From contig CM075862.1 in the NCBI GenBank assembly GCA_037975125.1, forward strand, positions 17,065,125 through 17,129,124: a stretch of DNA of 64,000 nt, read 5' to 3'. The position numbers were made by a program, and so were the translations under genes. Under the pieces are notes generated by a model. That model saw nothing but the letters and a program-made list of their open reading frames with translations, did not search any database and had not been told where the DNA came from. Numbering within the stretch: the stretch's first letter is position 1; each line of letters starts with the position of its first letter. This DNA is from Latrodectus hesperus (Eukaryota; Arthropoda; Arachnida; Araneae; Theridiidae). Positions 45,420-61,544 of the stretch are shown piece by piece.

Positions 45420-46560
45420 CCTCTTGTGGAGTATGGATAGTAATAAGATTAGTAGTTAGTGAAGAGCCACCGTTGTTGGCTATAACCACTATCTCATGAT
45501 TTAGTAGAGAATCCAAGAACCTTTGGATCTGTTCCTAGTGTATAGCAGCAAATGCGGCGGTCACATATTGCCAAAGTTGCTGTGGTGCAGCAAGGATGGT
45601 GCTTCTTAGGACTGTTAGGCAGGTATGAAGCGCAAGTGTTCAATTGGAGGCAGATAAAGAGGACAAAGAAGCAATTCAGAGTGCAGAACACTTGAATATA
45701 ACGTGTCGTGTGTGATCGCGGAGCTGGAATATGGCTGATAGTAAGTGCTGAAGGTATGGGTAAGCCACTAGCTCTAACATCTTAGAGATGAGGGCTCGTT
45801 CTTCAATGCCCCTGCAATGCGTACTAAAGAGGTATGGTGGTGAAATTCAATTACACCTCAAACCATGATACTAAGTGTGGGATCATTGTGGCAAAATGTC
45901 TAATGCAACAGTCATCTGTTTCTCACCACGGTGTCTCTATATTTGATTCCGTCCATAGTGTTGTACATGCAGAAGTGGGATTCAACAATATAGACAGTAT
46001 CATCATATTCCACTGTCCTTGCCCATCATTCATTATACCATTGGTGGCGCAAACGGTTATGGATTTTAGTCAAGGGTAAACGAAGCAATATATCTCATTC
46101 GTACATTTTACTCAAACAACGTCGATTGGTGCGAATGAACATAGAATGATGCTTGAATGCGTGAATCTATTGTTCTGCCATTCGTGATGAAACTGAGCGT
46201 TGTAATTACTGCCATGGTCACACTATTCCTGTTTTCATGAGCAGTGGTGCAACAAGGTGAGTACCATCCTCTTGCATCCAAGTATCAGAGATCCGTATCA
46301 CGGTTTTTTCTTCCGTCCAACAAGATCATCGATTTCTGTGAAAAAGGATCCCTATAGGCAATTATCCTTTTTTCGTCGAGCTTAGAAACTGGCTTGAAAA
46401 ACGATCAATGTCTTCTAGGCATAGTTCAAAAGCTTAAGATAAAAAAACCGCTTGGAGAAAATAGTTTTCGTTACATTGGCAATCTCCTTCTTTTATATAA
46501 TGCCTGCAGGTGGCACTACAATCGCCCTTGATGTACGGCCACTGCATGCTAATGATCTGC
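45420..46560 (-). pseudogene. Tc1-like transposase fossil
   Basis: Minus-strand blocks across several frames: an N-terminal HTH-like region (LTKIHNRLRHQWYNE), DDTVYIVESHFCMYN (equivalent of the first-D SDESRF region), a GVxVWG-like block with SLVRIAGALKNE, LYLPPIEHLRF (the E block) and a C-terminal IQRFLDSLLNHEIVVIANNG. The order is that of a Tc1 transposase. It lies about 350 bp from the fossil at 44015-45075, with no sign they are one gene. GC content stands out from the AT-rich surroundings. Confidence 0.65.
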
Positions 46561-47551
46561 AAACCCTAGATGCAAATTGCGCATGCTCCCTTCACGGCGT
46601 TGTACTATGCGTGACCAGCAGTCTATTTTAGCTGAACTGTCTTTCCATGCAGACAATTCAATGATGTAACATACCAAATTTCCATAAACGAGATAAACAA
46701 AAATATTTGAATATAAAATGGTATCAGTTATCAATTAAAATATCTTATATGGAGATATTAAGGAAAGTTTAAAAAGTTTTAAGTGCAGTAGGATATATGT
46801 GCGAGTTTCAAAATTTATATTTATAGTGATTGACTATAATAGGAATAATATAACAAGACTATTAATAGATTTACATTTGATTTTCTGATCTGAAAATAAA
46901 ATAATTTCAGCTGTATTCACATGCACACATGTTATATCAATTTATATTTTATAATACTATATAACTTTAATCTGAAAAAAATAAAATTCGAACTAAATTA
47001 AAAGGAAAGTTTTACTACCCCAAAATGAATAGCTCTCTGACAGTTTAAGTCTAACGTGAAATCTTTTAATACCCGTCTCTTAAATTCCATTCTAGAAGAT
47101 TTTTCTCTGAGGGGATCTTATTTCGGTGTTTCAAGTGAGAAAATCAAGAGAACTCTCAAGCACGCACTCATCCCGACAGGCATGGACCGCAACTTCCATT
47201 TACCGTTGTTCAACAGCACTCAGGGTCGAATTTGTGACTTTCCTCTATAAAAAGAAGTAGTTCTATCATTAAGCAAAACGCAGAACCATAGTCCAAAGTT
47301 ACCGAATTAAGCAATATGTAATTTAAAAATCTTTTATTTTACATAAATAATCTTTCATTAAAGAAAAAACGCTATTCTAGATTTGTTTTCTTGGATCCTT
47401 TCAGAAAAAACGAAGCAGAAATATTTGGGCACTAGTTTATTATACTGTTTTCATATACTTTTTTATAAATTTCAAACTAATATTTTTTACTTTTTTTTTA
47501 ACTTTCAGGAGTTTGTTAAGAAATGTATTGACCTATGTGTGGTGGTATAAT
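46561..47551. other. No gene recognised
   Basis: AT-rich. A slightly GC-richer patch near 47060-47250 contains an ORF of 64 residues with no recognisable motif. Confidence 0.4.
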
Positions 47552-47754
47552 GCTCGCTTACTAGGTTTGTTTGTTTGTCGCTCAACGGTTATTTTTTGCA
47601 CACGAAGGCTAATTAGACCGGGACCTACTGTGTAAAGTGGATTCCGAACCACTACAAACATCCATGCCCAAGGTGGGATTCGAACCCACGAACTGTTGAA
47701 CCGAAGGCAAGAGCGCTAACCATTCGGCTGCCAGCTCGGCGCTCACTTACTAGG
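47552..47754 (-). mobile_element. tRNA-derived SINE with 14-bp target duplication
   Basis: The body is 47566-47740, read on the minus strand. A-box region is TGGCAGCCGAATGGTTAGC, B box GGGTTCGAATCCC, and the tail is (CAAA)n (TTTGTTTGTTTG on plus). GCTC(G/A)CTTACTAGG occurs at 47552-47565 and 47741-47754 (13/14). It sits at the edge of another SINE (47755-48060). An older relative is at 34321-34475. Confidence 0.85.
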
Positions 47755-48060
47755 AATGCCATCTAGCAGCAGGCAGTGCAAGAGACAGAAGTGGTGGCCC
47801 CTTATATAGACTGGAACACAATAGGTGAGTTAGCCTAGCCCCGAAAGTGGATCTTCGTAATTTAGAATCATGGAACCAAGTAGACTTTGCCTGCCCCCCA
47901 GGTATCATTTCATATGGAAGACATTGCGACAATCACCTATTTAGTGTGCCCCAAACGCCATTAACGAACACGGCGGATCTTCGATTGAGTGGGATTCGAA
48001 CTCACTCTCTACCTTCCGATAACGAGAAAAAATGCAATAACCAACCAGGCCACTATGGCC
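47755..48060 (-). mobile_element. tRNA-derived SINE
   Basis: Minus-strand head begins GGCCATAGTGGCCTGGTTGG (A-box region) followed by GAGTTCGAATCC (B box). Plus-strand blocks GGTATCATTTCA(T/C), GGA(A/G)GACATTGCGAC and GATCTTCG(A/G)T are shared with 62240-62455, defining one family. Older traces occur near 8936-9050 and 10765-10985. Confidence 0.75.
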
Positions 48061-48189
48061 TCTCATTGGCCTACGTAATGGCCGTAGCTTTGATTTAAAG
48101 GATACATATTATCACATATTATTACAGCCTGTAATGAATAACTCATTTATTGGATAACTCTAACTTCGCATTTTGATTTAAACATTTCA

Positions 48190-48425
48190 ATGTCTTACAA
48201 AACCAGGCCACGGGTGCTCACAATTGCATAGTGATACGACATCGCTCTCTTCTGAATGCAGAATCACGAGTTCGATTCCAGACAGAGTTAAACAATGAAA
48301 GATAGGTGTTTCGCATCTGCCGGAGTGGATGTTCGGGAGTTTTTCCGGTTTTATTTCCTACACCCCATTCTCTATGAAAAGCTTTTCCGGACAGCTTTTA
48401 CGAAGGATAGAGCCATGGACTGTTA
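48190..48425 (+). mobile_element. tRNA-derived SINE
   Basis: Contains a tRNA-like head with B box GAGTTCGATTCCAG (about 48269-48282) preceded by a degenerate A-box region. The body contains GGGAGTTTTTCCGGTTTTAT and GCTTTTCCGGACAG. The body blocks recur in 49535-49645. Confidence 0.65.
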
Positions 48426-49525
48426 ATAGAATATTATGTGTATAAAATGGAAAAACATAGTTCTTAAAAACATTTGAAAATCCTTGCAAATTATTTCAAG
48501 TATATTTGTAGACAAATGGCCCCGAAAATATTTTAATTTTTGTTGTATTTTGAAACTCGTACGTTTTTATAACTCATTACACGGCTTGTGTGCAGAATTC
48601 AACATTTGTAAATTACATAACTATTTCTGTCTTGTTAAAAGATGCGATTTTCCAAAAAAACACAAAAACTTGTCTCAAGAAAAATTTCACTTTCGCTTCG
48701 CTTTATCGAATAAATAAAAAAAAAATAATGAAATTAATTTGTTTGTCATTATGTTTATGAATTAAATGAATTTTTATCTTTACAAAAAATTTTAAACTGT
48801 TAACTAATTTTCATTTGAATTTTACTCAAATTTTAAGAATTTAGGAAAATTAACCACTGAATCTCCAACTTTCCAAGAATGCGACGGAGAAAAATGTGCA
48901 AAACATAGTGAAATTTTTAAAATACCTAAATAAAATTTTTTATTTCTACTAATTTTTTTAGACATAAAAGGTTTTACAAGAAGGAAACGTGGAAAAGGAA
49001 TAAACATGTTGTTAAAAAATTAATTCAACAATTGTCATTTTTTAAAAATTTATTTTAAATTCAGTTTGATAATTGATAGATTTCTCAATAATTGATTTTG
49101 ACAGCAAACAAGAATAGTTAAAAAAAAGAAAAACAATTTTTGGAGTGAAATATCACAGTTTTGGTCTCCACAAGTTTTCATTTATATTTACCCATATCTA
49201 GTTATATTTATACTATATCTTATTCCTAGATACATTTTCGGAATTTTTTTTTTGAGTTGTAGGCAAATTATGATGTAATAGTTATAATTAAATATTAATT
49301 TATTAGTTGATGTATTATTTGTAACTTGCAAAGAATAATCAATCATCTTAAGTTTGTTATAAGGTTTTCAAAACATCCACATAATATAGGATTCTTCATG
49401 ATTTCGGACATTTTCGTATAAGTGATATGTTTGAAACTTCTAAGCAACCACATGACGGGAATAACTGTTTTATCTAATAAAATAAACGAAATCAAGGATT
49501 ATCAAGACTTAATGATAGTACACTA
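48426..49525. other. AT-rich DNA, nothing recognised
   Basis: Short ORFs only, no motif. Confidence 0.45.
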
Positions 49526-49645
49526 CCCTTCAGAATGAAAGACCCCTAATTCGATCCTGTCTGGGTGGGAGATTGGTAGTTTTCCAGGTTTTCTCCCTTG
49601 AGATAACGCTTTCCGACAGAGTTGAGCAGTCCACATCTAGTCACA
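49526..49645 (+). repeat. Truncated SINE copy, same family as 48190-48425
   Basis: Shares the B-box region (TAATTCGATCCTGTCTGG) and TAGTTTTCCAGGTTTTCTC ... CGCTTTCCGACAG. The head upstream is lost. Confidence 0.55.
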
Positions 49646-50215
49646 GCTAGTCAACAGTTAAAAGTAAATGAAACTGAAATCACATTAATTATTCCTTGGA
49701 AACATTGTCGCTAGCAGTAATTATCCTTACTTTTTTTAATAACCACCTTAAATAAGTCTATTGTTTGCTTTTTGAATCAAGCAAACATTTCCTTAAATAC
49801 CCATATAAACTGTACTGAGAAACCTTTATGAAATTATTGGACATACAAACCAACTACAAATAAATACATTGTACGAAATTTGAGTTTTTTTCCCCCTTCC
49901 AACATTTCGTAAGTAACAGAAAAAGCGTTCAACTGTAATGGGGTCACATGATTTTTCATTCCTCGCCTCAAAAATCGATGGACGTAATGTATTCCACTCT
50001 TCTTAATCTAAAGTGGGCGTGAATTTATCCATGAGTATCATTCCTTTTTTTTCTATTATAAAGGAATCACATATTCAAAACGATAAACTTTGCTTTCTAA
50101 ATCAAAGATTTGGCGTAAAGATTTTGTGATAAAGAATGATAAAAAAAAAACATTGAAATCAATTTTTGTTTATACTTTAACTATGATAAAACAAGAAAAT
50201 TATTTATTCCACCTC

Positions 50216-50879
<664 letters not shown>

Positions 50880-51056
50880 ATATTCAGATATCGTAGGGAG
50901 GAATCGTGGAAAATACTCAAGCTCCCACCTTGACACAAATTCTAACAGAAATTAAAGAGCGACATACATCTCATATCACTCAACAGCGGTTGATATCGAA
51001 TTCATGCTCTTTCACTCTGACAAACACTATTTTATCCTGCTAGGCCACAAAGAGCA
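50880..51056 (-). mobile_element. tRNA-derived SINE (degenerate)
   Basis: Minus-strand A box TGGCCTAGCAGG matches TRGCNNAGYNGG exactly. About 40 bp on is a degenerate B box AATTCGATATC. A body with GGTGGGAGCTTGAG and ACGATTCCTCCC follows. No duplication identified. Confidence 0.55.
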
Positions 51057-51214
51057 ATGTAAATGAATTTCATCAAAATGTCTTTCCAATGTCTTTTACT
51101 TAAAGGAGTTTCATTTTACTTATTCTAAAATAATATATTTTGACGATTCATTCCATCGAGTACTTACTTGTTTCTATGATATCCTGTTAACTTTAACCAC
51201 ATAAAAACAGCCAT

Positions 51215-52204
51215 TAGAGTAGGCCCTCGTTTTTACGAATTCGTTGGTGCCGATGAAACTGTTCGTAAAAAGGAAAAATAATCTATTAGATTATACTATG
51301 ATATCTGACTTTTTTTTTACAAAACTACTTTTTCATTATAAATAAATTACTATATTAGAAAAATTATTTAGAGTGGATTATAAGAAAAAACCATGTAAAT
51401 TAAGATTCACATTTAAAAGCAGTATTCACTTTCATTTCTTTGATGAAAATCAAGCAGAATAATTTATATCTTTTTCTGTTTAAAAACTACATTTTTTAAA
51501 AATATATCTTTCAATGTAAAAGAATTTTGCTGTTTTTCCCTTAAAAAAGTACTTTAATTTCGTTAGTCATTCACTTCTTTTTTTTTCAGGCGGTCTTTTA
51601 CAGTATCATTTTCTTGTTCGATATCTAAAAGTTTTTTTATTCTCATTCCTTATTTTCTCAATAGTTCTCTATCACCTTTATTTTCTCTATTATTTTTATC
51701 GTACATATCAGATGCCACTCTATATTCGAAAAATTCTCAAGAAATTTTAGCCAGCGAAAAAGTTTACTGTCGGAGTTTCTTTATTCTAGGGGATTAGAAA
51801 AGAGTTTTTTTTTATGTTCTTACACGGGAAAGGAGTCGAATTCGTCGCCACATTTCTTTTCCACCGAATGTCTAAAATCCATGTGTCTTTGACACAAGGT
51901 CTGCAATGCTTGCACGCATCATTTCCCTATTCAATTTATCAAGTTTTAAAGCATTATGTAAAAAAAATCAAATAAAAAATGAAAAATATCAGATCATAAA
52001 TATAAAAAATATATAAAAACGGTAAGGCAGACTGTTTGTCAGAAATGAAATCTCGAAAAAAGAAGAGTTTTACCTAATCTGAGTTCGGAAATGGTAATTA
52101 AAATTATCCTTGTGTCTACCGTGCCAAGGTAAAGACTCGTCATTAACTTGTTAAAACGTGAGTGTTCGTAAATTATAGGTTCTTAAAAACGAGCGCATAC
52201 TGCA
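51215..52204. mobile_element. Probable pogo/Tigger-like non-autonomous element
   Basis: The left end (51217) reads GAGTAGGCCCTCGTTTTTAC. The right end (52202), reverse complemented, reads CAGTATGCGCTCGTTTTTAA: inverted repeats of about 25 bp with roughly six mismatches. CAGTA...CTCG termini and TA on the left side fit pogo/Tigger elements; the right flank is CA rather than TA. The 986-bp interior is AT-rich without a transposase frame. Confidence 0.55.
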
Positions 52205-52965
52205 CATGCATACTCAGTTCGCTTAAAGCAAAAATGGATTGTTATTCTAAAAAATAAAACAAGTGCTCAGGTTTTACGTAGTTATTAACAGGGGCAATCC
52301 TTCGCGTCCTAATAACTCAGTAGCATAACTTGTCGCGTTTATAAGGCTTCCAGAAAGCCTTAGAAAGTTATTTACAGGAATATTGATGTTATTATGCGTT
52401 TGCATCCATTCTATCAGAGCTCTGGAAAGGGGCAAGAATTTTTAGGTCAAATTTAAGCTTCGAAATAAAGAAAATGTCAGAATTTAAATCAAGCGAATGC
52501 AGACAAAATTTGCACATTCGATCTGAATTTTATCTATTCCCAGTAAGTTCATTTCTCTATCAACACGATTATACTTTGGTCCATACAGATTATGTTTGTA
52601 TTCCTTGTGACATTTGGGCAATAATTAGATAGAAGGACTTAAATGGCTCGCTTAAAACATCGACTTGAGCTCTAAGTTCTTAGATTAATGGAAGCATTGG
52701 TTGTAAAAGCCAGATTTAATCAAACATAACACACAGATTTGAATTGTTCATCATAAACGGCGGAAAAGTCCTCTGTCGATTGAAGCAAAGGCGAACAATT
52801 CTGAGGTTTTTGGACACTGAAGCACGATTTTCCAACATCTTACTAGAATTTAGAGCATAATAAACCAAACTGAATGAACATTGTTCGTAAATTAGGTGAT
52901 CCAGCATTCTATTAATCATGCGTCTGGAGCTTTTCCAACCACCAGTACACAAATGGCATTTGGTC
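52205..52965. other. No gene recognised
   Basis: AT-rich sequence with no recognised content. Confidence 0.45.
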
Positions 52966-53785
<820 letters not shown>

Positions 53786-54113
53786 TTGGGCCATTACAGA
53801 AAAGCCATAATTGTGCCAATGTGGTCAACACTCCCTGACGAAGCTGGCCATATTGGTACTTTATTCCATTTATATCTATCTTTCTTTGAAATTTCTTTCA
53901 AGTATTTTCAATGTAATTCTTTTCATTGTATTTCTTTCAAGTATTTTCAATGTATTTTTAATGTATTATTTTCCATTTATTGTTTTCAATATATTGTTTT
54001 CCATTTAATATTCTACATTTGGCATTTAATATTTTCAATGTACTATTCTCCATTTGGCATTTTTCATTGTATTTTGTTTCATTATATTCATTGTATTTTA
54101 TAAAATATACTAT

Positions 54114-54117
<4 letters not shown>
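53786..54117. repeat. Inverted block plus degenerate TTTTCAATGTATT minisatellite-like tract
   Basis: GTGCCAATGTGGTCA and TGGCCATATTGGTAC (about 53813-53858) form an imperfect inverted repeat resembling the block at the LINE 3' end (34720-34755). From 53880 to 54110, variants of TTTTCAATGTATT and TTTTCCATTTA repeat irregularly. Apparent ORFs here are products of the low complexity. Confidence 0.6.

Positions 54118-54177
<60 letters not shown>
54118..54177. repeat. (TA)n microsatellite
   Basis: About 29 TA units. Confidence 0.95.
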
Positions 54178-54183
<6 letters not shown>

Positions 54184-54466
54184 TTATGAAAAAGTTAACT
54201 TGTAAACACAAAAAATTAATATATATACTGTTTTAATAATTTATATATATTTTAAGAAATGTAATCACTTTTATTTTAGGAATAATAAAATTATTCATTC
54301 TTTTTATAAATTAATACCTTCAGTTCTGAAGAAAATCATTCAAAAATATCTGGTTCTTTGTACGAAAACACCTCTTATATTAGAAGTTGAATATTTTTTT
54401 CGGAATTTAGCTATCGCGACTCTAATCCGCAAAACGGATAAGCTATTCATGGATAATTAGATAATA

Positions 54467-56083
54467 TACAGGGTTAGCAAGAAATAAGTTTCCCACTTCA
54501 GAGGGCTGTAGAATACGTTCTATTTGTCCAAATGAGATAAAATTTGAACTACAGATAATTCAAATGATGCGCTTAACATTTATTTAAAAAAAATTAGTAT
54601 AAAATTTCGCCGATAGATGGCGCTGTAATACATATAAAAACATTTGGCATGCTTTATAAATGTTAAATAATAATAATAAAAAAGTAGCATTACAACTATT
54701 CAATATGCCCCCCTTCATTTTCAACAATGTGCTCTAATCGCAAAACCATATTTTTGACAGCAGACCGGAGTGAGTCTGTCGGAATATCAAGGATATGGCG
54801 CCGAATGCTGTCCTTCAGATCTGGTACAGATGCTGGCCTTTTACGGTAGACATTGTTCTTCAAAAAACCCCACAACCAAAAGTCGCAGGGGGTGATATCC
54901 GGAGAACGAGGAGGCCATGCCGTAGGGAAATGACGGCTGATAACCCGTGCCTCAGTAAAATGCTGTCTTAGCAGTTGCTTTACACGACGATCAATATGAG
55001 GAGGTGCGCCATCCTGCATGAAAATGATGTCATGAAGGCATCCACGCTGCTGAAGTTGTGGGATTACAAAATCCCTCAGCATATCTTAGTACCGTTGTCC
55101 TGTGATCGAACAGGTTTTGATTCCATTTGCAGTTATCTCTTCAAAAAAATACGGTCCAATCACAAAAGTAGCCGTAAACCCACACCATACTGACACTTTT
55201 TCTGGATGCAAGGGTTTTTCCTGGATAGCGCGAGGGTTTTCCGCTGCCCAAATTCGACAATTGTGGGTGCTGACTTGCCCATTAAGTTGAAAGTGGGCTT
55301 CATCAGTCCACAGAATATTCCATGGCCAAGTGACGTCAACCACCATTCGAGCAAGGAACTGAAGTGCAAAAGTTTTACGAACCTCTGAGTCCCCGTCCTG
55401 CAACAAGTGCAGAGGCTTGATTTTGTAGGGATAAAAATGCAAAATCCGCCGTAAGATTTTTCGTACAGTGGAATACGGCATATCCAATACACGGGAAACA
55501 ACTGGAACACTCACACTACCATCCGGCGACTGACTGCTGGCTTCAACGACCGCGGTAGCCACATTTTCGACGCTAGAAGACTGGATTGGCTTTCGTCCTC
55601 TACCGGGAAGAATTGCAAGTTGTCCAGTTCTTTCAAATTTCTGCATCATCTTGCGTAACGCACATGGAGACATTGGACCTCTTCGTATCTGCTTCATACG
55701 GCGAAATTCTTTTACAGCTGCAACGGAGTTCTGCTGATTCTGCTAGAACAATTTTACAAGTAGCGCTTTTTCTTGCAAAGAAGGCATGATGTGCAGAGAA
55801 GTAACTAATGCTCGTTCAGAATCCGACTTCTTTTTACCCAAAGATAATGCTAATAGGCATGCGCTGTAAAGCAAATGACTTTTCATATTTTCAGTATATG
55901 CAAATAAGTACCATTAGTATTACAGCGCCATCTATCGGCGAAATTTTGTATTATTATTATTTTTTAATAAATGTCAAACGCATTATTTGAATTATTTGTA
56001 GTTCAAATTTTATCTCATTTGGACAAATAGAACGTATTCTACAGCCCTCTGAAGTGGGAAACTTATTTCTTGCTAACCCTGTA
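54467..56083 (-). mobile_element. Nearly intact mariner-type transposon with ~165-bp TIRs
   Basis: The element 54469-56081 (1,613 bp) is flanked by TA (54467-54468, 56082-56083). Ends begin CAGGGTTAGCAAGAAATAAG. Left 54469-54631 and right 55917-56081 are inverted copies, identical over about the first 89 bp and similar throughout, each ending at GCCGATAGATGGCGCTGTAA. The single gene on the minus strand has only two nonsense codons. The high arm identity indicates a recent insertion. Confidence 0.92.
54696..55787 (-). pseudogene. Mariner-superfamily transposase, two nonsense codons
   Basis: From the ATG at 55787 one frame runs 363 codons, interrupted only by TAG at codon 15 (55743-55745) and TAA at codon 234 (55086-55088). 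The N-terminal part has an HTH pair (CALRKMMQKFERTGQL, then VPVVSRVLDMPYSTVRKILR). Catalytic core: ILWTDEAHFQLNG (first D), VWCGFTATFVIGPYFF, IIFMQDGAPPHIDRRVK (second D) and WPPRSPDITPCDFWLWG (third D). I count 42 residues between the second and third D, close to the DD41D group rather than DD34E Tc1. If translation began at Met 31 (55697), the second stop would still truncate before the second catalytic D. Confidence 0.88.
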
Positions 56084-59012
<2,929 letters not shown>

Positions 59013-59084
59013 TATATACACCAGTGCAGGCAAGTCTAAATTGTACTTTAAATGTAACGGACTTAGAATACTTACCCATCACCA

Positions 59085-59340
59085 AGCGCCTCGTACTTTT
59101 TACTCACTAGCCACGGTCAGGGGACAAGGTCACACCTGAGCTGGCACCCTACTTCTTCAGATCCACGCCACACCATAGAAAGGACATTGGGCATCATTGA
59201 TAAGCATGGACAAGTCCCCAATTCACGGAGCTCCAACAACCTTGTGAGGGAGAATGTGGTCACCTTCTCAATCACTGCCCGCGGCAAATGATGCTTCACT
59301 TTGCTGATCTTTAATGGGAAGCTGTTGTGCCACTGGAGCT
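59085..59340 (-). repeat. Dispersed repeat, SINE-like
   Basis: GC-richer block with CACACCTGAGCTGGCACCCTAC, related to ACCTCTGAGCTGGCTTTCTA at 8766 and 17342, and ending GTTGTGCCACTGG. Three related copies in 64 kb show it is a repeat; box structure is not clear. Confidence 0.45.
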
Positions 59341-59999
59341 TTATAAATGATGATCAAATGAAGAAAAAAATTAACATTATATAAAATTATTGAAATTTAA
59401 ATTAAAATTAAATATTTCAATAATTTAAATGCCCAACACAAAATAACATCACGATCCTTTTAATTGGTATACATATATAATTTTTCTTTTATTTTCAGCT
59501 TGTGTCTGAAAAAAATTTATATTTCATATTAACATCATGATGCAAAAGAATTTATCAGATTTAAATTGTTTTAAATTTGAATGTCATAAAATTAAAGCAA
59601 ACTGTAACATTTTCATAAACATTTTACGATTACCTTTGAGATAATTATTTTTAAATTTTGATGGGTAATTGTTAATAGTAGAGATTAAATCTTAGTGAGG
59701 TATTCGTATAAAATAATTTCATTATTTAAATTTCATTATTTGAATTTCATTTAATGTTTATTCTTTGGAAGCCGAATAAGAAGAAAATATTTCTCTACGA
59801 GAGCTATAAAAATGTATAATTATATTTAATTTTATAATTATACATTCTCATAATATGCTTTGTTTTGAAAACGGAAGTACACTAAAAACATATCTGGTTT
59901 TGAAAGTTTTAGTGATTCTAACATTATAATATATAGCTGAATCAAATATCTGAAAATGTCAGTGCTCATGAATATAAAATTGTGCAAATAACAAATAAG
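59341..59999. other. AT-rich DNA, nothing recognised
   Basis: No feature recognised. Confidence 0.5.
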
Positions 60000-60370
60000 C
60001 CAATCCCTTTTTGTATCGCCAAGCGGTTAATTAAAAATCTTTCAGAAAAGACTGTAGGAAAAACTTGAAAGAGGCAAACAAAAACAAGAAATGGATCGAT
60101 GAAATCACTAATACTCCACTTTGGTCAAGCTACTGGGAACGATTGTCTCTCTAAACATCTATATGGTATAAAAATACTACCAAGTCCTCTTTGCCAACTG
60201 TGCAACGGACAAAAGGACGTGAACCATTTGAGTCATTGTCCTGCACTGAACTCGGGACGCTTGTGGGAGAGAGTTCTGGAAAGATCGGCACAAGATGAAC
60301 GTTTTATACGTTCGCTGTGTTTCAGTTTTGTTATCTGAGATCATGTTTTGTTCTAATTTTAATGTTTGTT
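60000..60370 (+). pseudogene. LINE ORF2 C-terminal fragment
   Basis: Reads IAKRLIKNLSEKT, then (stop between) LSKHLYGIKILPSPLCQLCN and KDVNHLSHCPALNSG. The (G)ND(C)LxxHLxxIxIxPSPxCxLCN...HLxxCPAL pattern is the zinc-finger tail following RNase H in LINE ORF2 proteins. Everything upstream is missing, so this is a 5'-truncated dead copy. Confidence 0.7.
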
Positions 60371-60609
60371 ATTCTGAATACAGTTGTCTTCTAATCTGCT
60401 ATTAGAAATTTAAAGAATGTTTATAAAATTTAAGTGAAATTGAAAAAAAAGAAGTTCCAAAAAACGAAATTTATAAAGAAGTAGAAAATTCTAAACTATT
60501 TATTTTCCACAAATCAACATTGCTAACTACATTGACTACCACCCATTAAGCTCTTTAAAAATACGACAATCTATTAAAATTTTAATATGTTGTTAATAAC
60601 AAGGGTTGA

Positions 60610-61260
60610 AGAACACGCCAATAAGCAAAATTATGGGGTGGTTATGACATCAACATATTCTCTGACTTTAAATCTGCTCTGGAGGCCATTAAAGGAGGTA
60701 AAACGAGACTTGCCTAAGACATCAACGCGCTTCTGTCCACCATAGTTGCAAGGGAGAAAACCTGCATCATCCAGTGGGTCCCCGCACCTGTTAACATCGA
60801 GGGAAATGAACAGGCGGACTCTCTCGCCAAGGAGGCTAGGAATATCAATTCCCCTCCCACGACTACCATTTGCTTCGATGCAAATGCTGTCGTAAGGCAT
60901 CAGCTCTGCGGGGGACTACGGAAAAAATGGTGCCTACCGGAACTTAATCCTGACCGTGGTACCACCTCTACCATCAGCAGAATGCGGACTGGGCACATGA
61001 GGGGTATGAAAATCATACCCGACGGATCAGAACCTATGCAGAATGTAGGCACTGTACTGGAGTTCCACTGGATCCGAGGCATCTCTGTTGCCTCGACCCT
61101 CTTCAACATCGACTCCAATTGCTGCCATGACACCCTTTATACGAAAAAAGCTGAAGATTTGGCCAAGGCAGTGCTCCATGCCTTTGGTTCCATATGACTT
61201 GTCTTTTTTACCTTTCCTTTTTCTTTTCTTTTTGCACTTGTCACACGATAACAACAACAT
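60610..61260 (+). pseudogene. LINE RNase H domain and 3' end, dead copy
   Basis: Plus-strand frame reads INIFSDFKSALEAIKGGKTR, a stop, then IIQWVPAPVNIEGNEQADSL with AKEAR: an RNase H core with the D of SD(F/S)KSA and the final D of EQADSLAKEA. ISRMRTGHMRGMKI follows (the R(L/M)RTGH block). The zinc-finger region is disturbed. The copy ends ACACGATAACAACAAC, an (AAC) tail. It lies only 240 bp from another LINE tail (60000-60370) but has its own RNase H and GH blocks, so these are two different copies. Confidence 0.75.
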
Positions 61261-61544
61261 GGAGTGGTAATCAAAATATGTTATCAGCAAGGAGCATAAA
61301 ACGAAATATGTGAGAGCAAGACGGTGCTGTGAGACTGCTATAAAAAGTCAAAGATAACCAATTCGTATAGATAACCTTCAAGCAGTATTATTTACTAGAA
61401 TAATTGTGGTTAAGAACGCTTAGAATAAAAGAGACAGGACAAAGAATGGTCCAGATACCAAATTGTGAGTTCTTACGTGTTTTGTTCACAAACTTTGAGA
61501 ACGTTTTCTAACCATGGATTCCGAAGTCAGGAAGTTCAGCCAAG
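61261..61544. other. No gene recognised
   Basis: May include decayed 5' sequence of the Tc1 fossil that follows; nothing distinct. Confidence 0.35.

Noticed and set aside
53786..54189. Hydrophobic membrane-protein-like ORFs
   Set aside because: They arise from irregular TTTTCAATGTATT/TTTTCCATTT repeats; the Phe/Ile/Leu richness is compositional.
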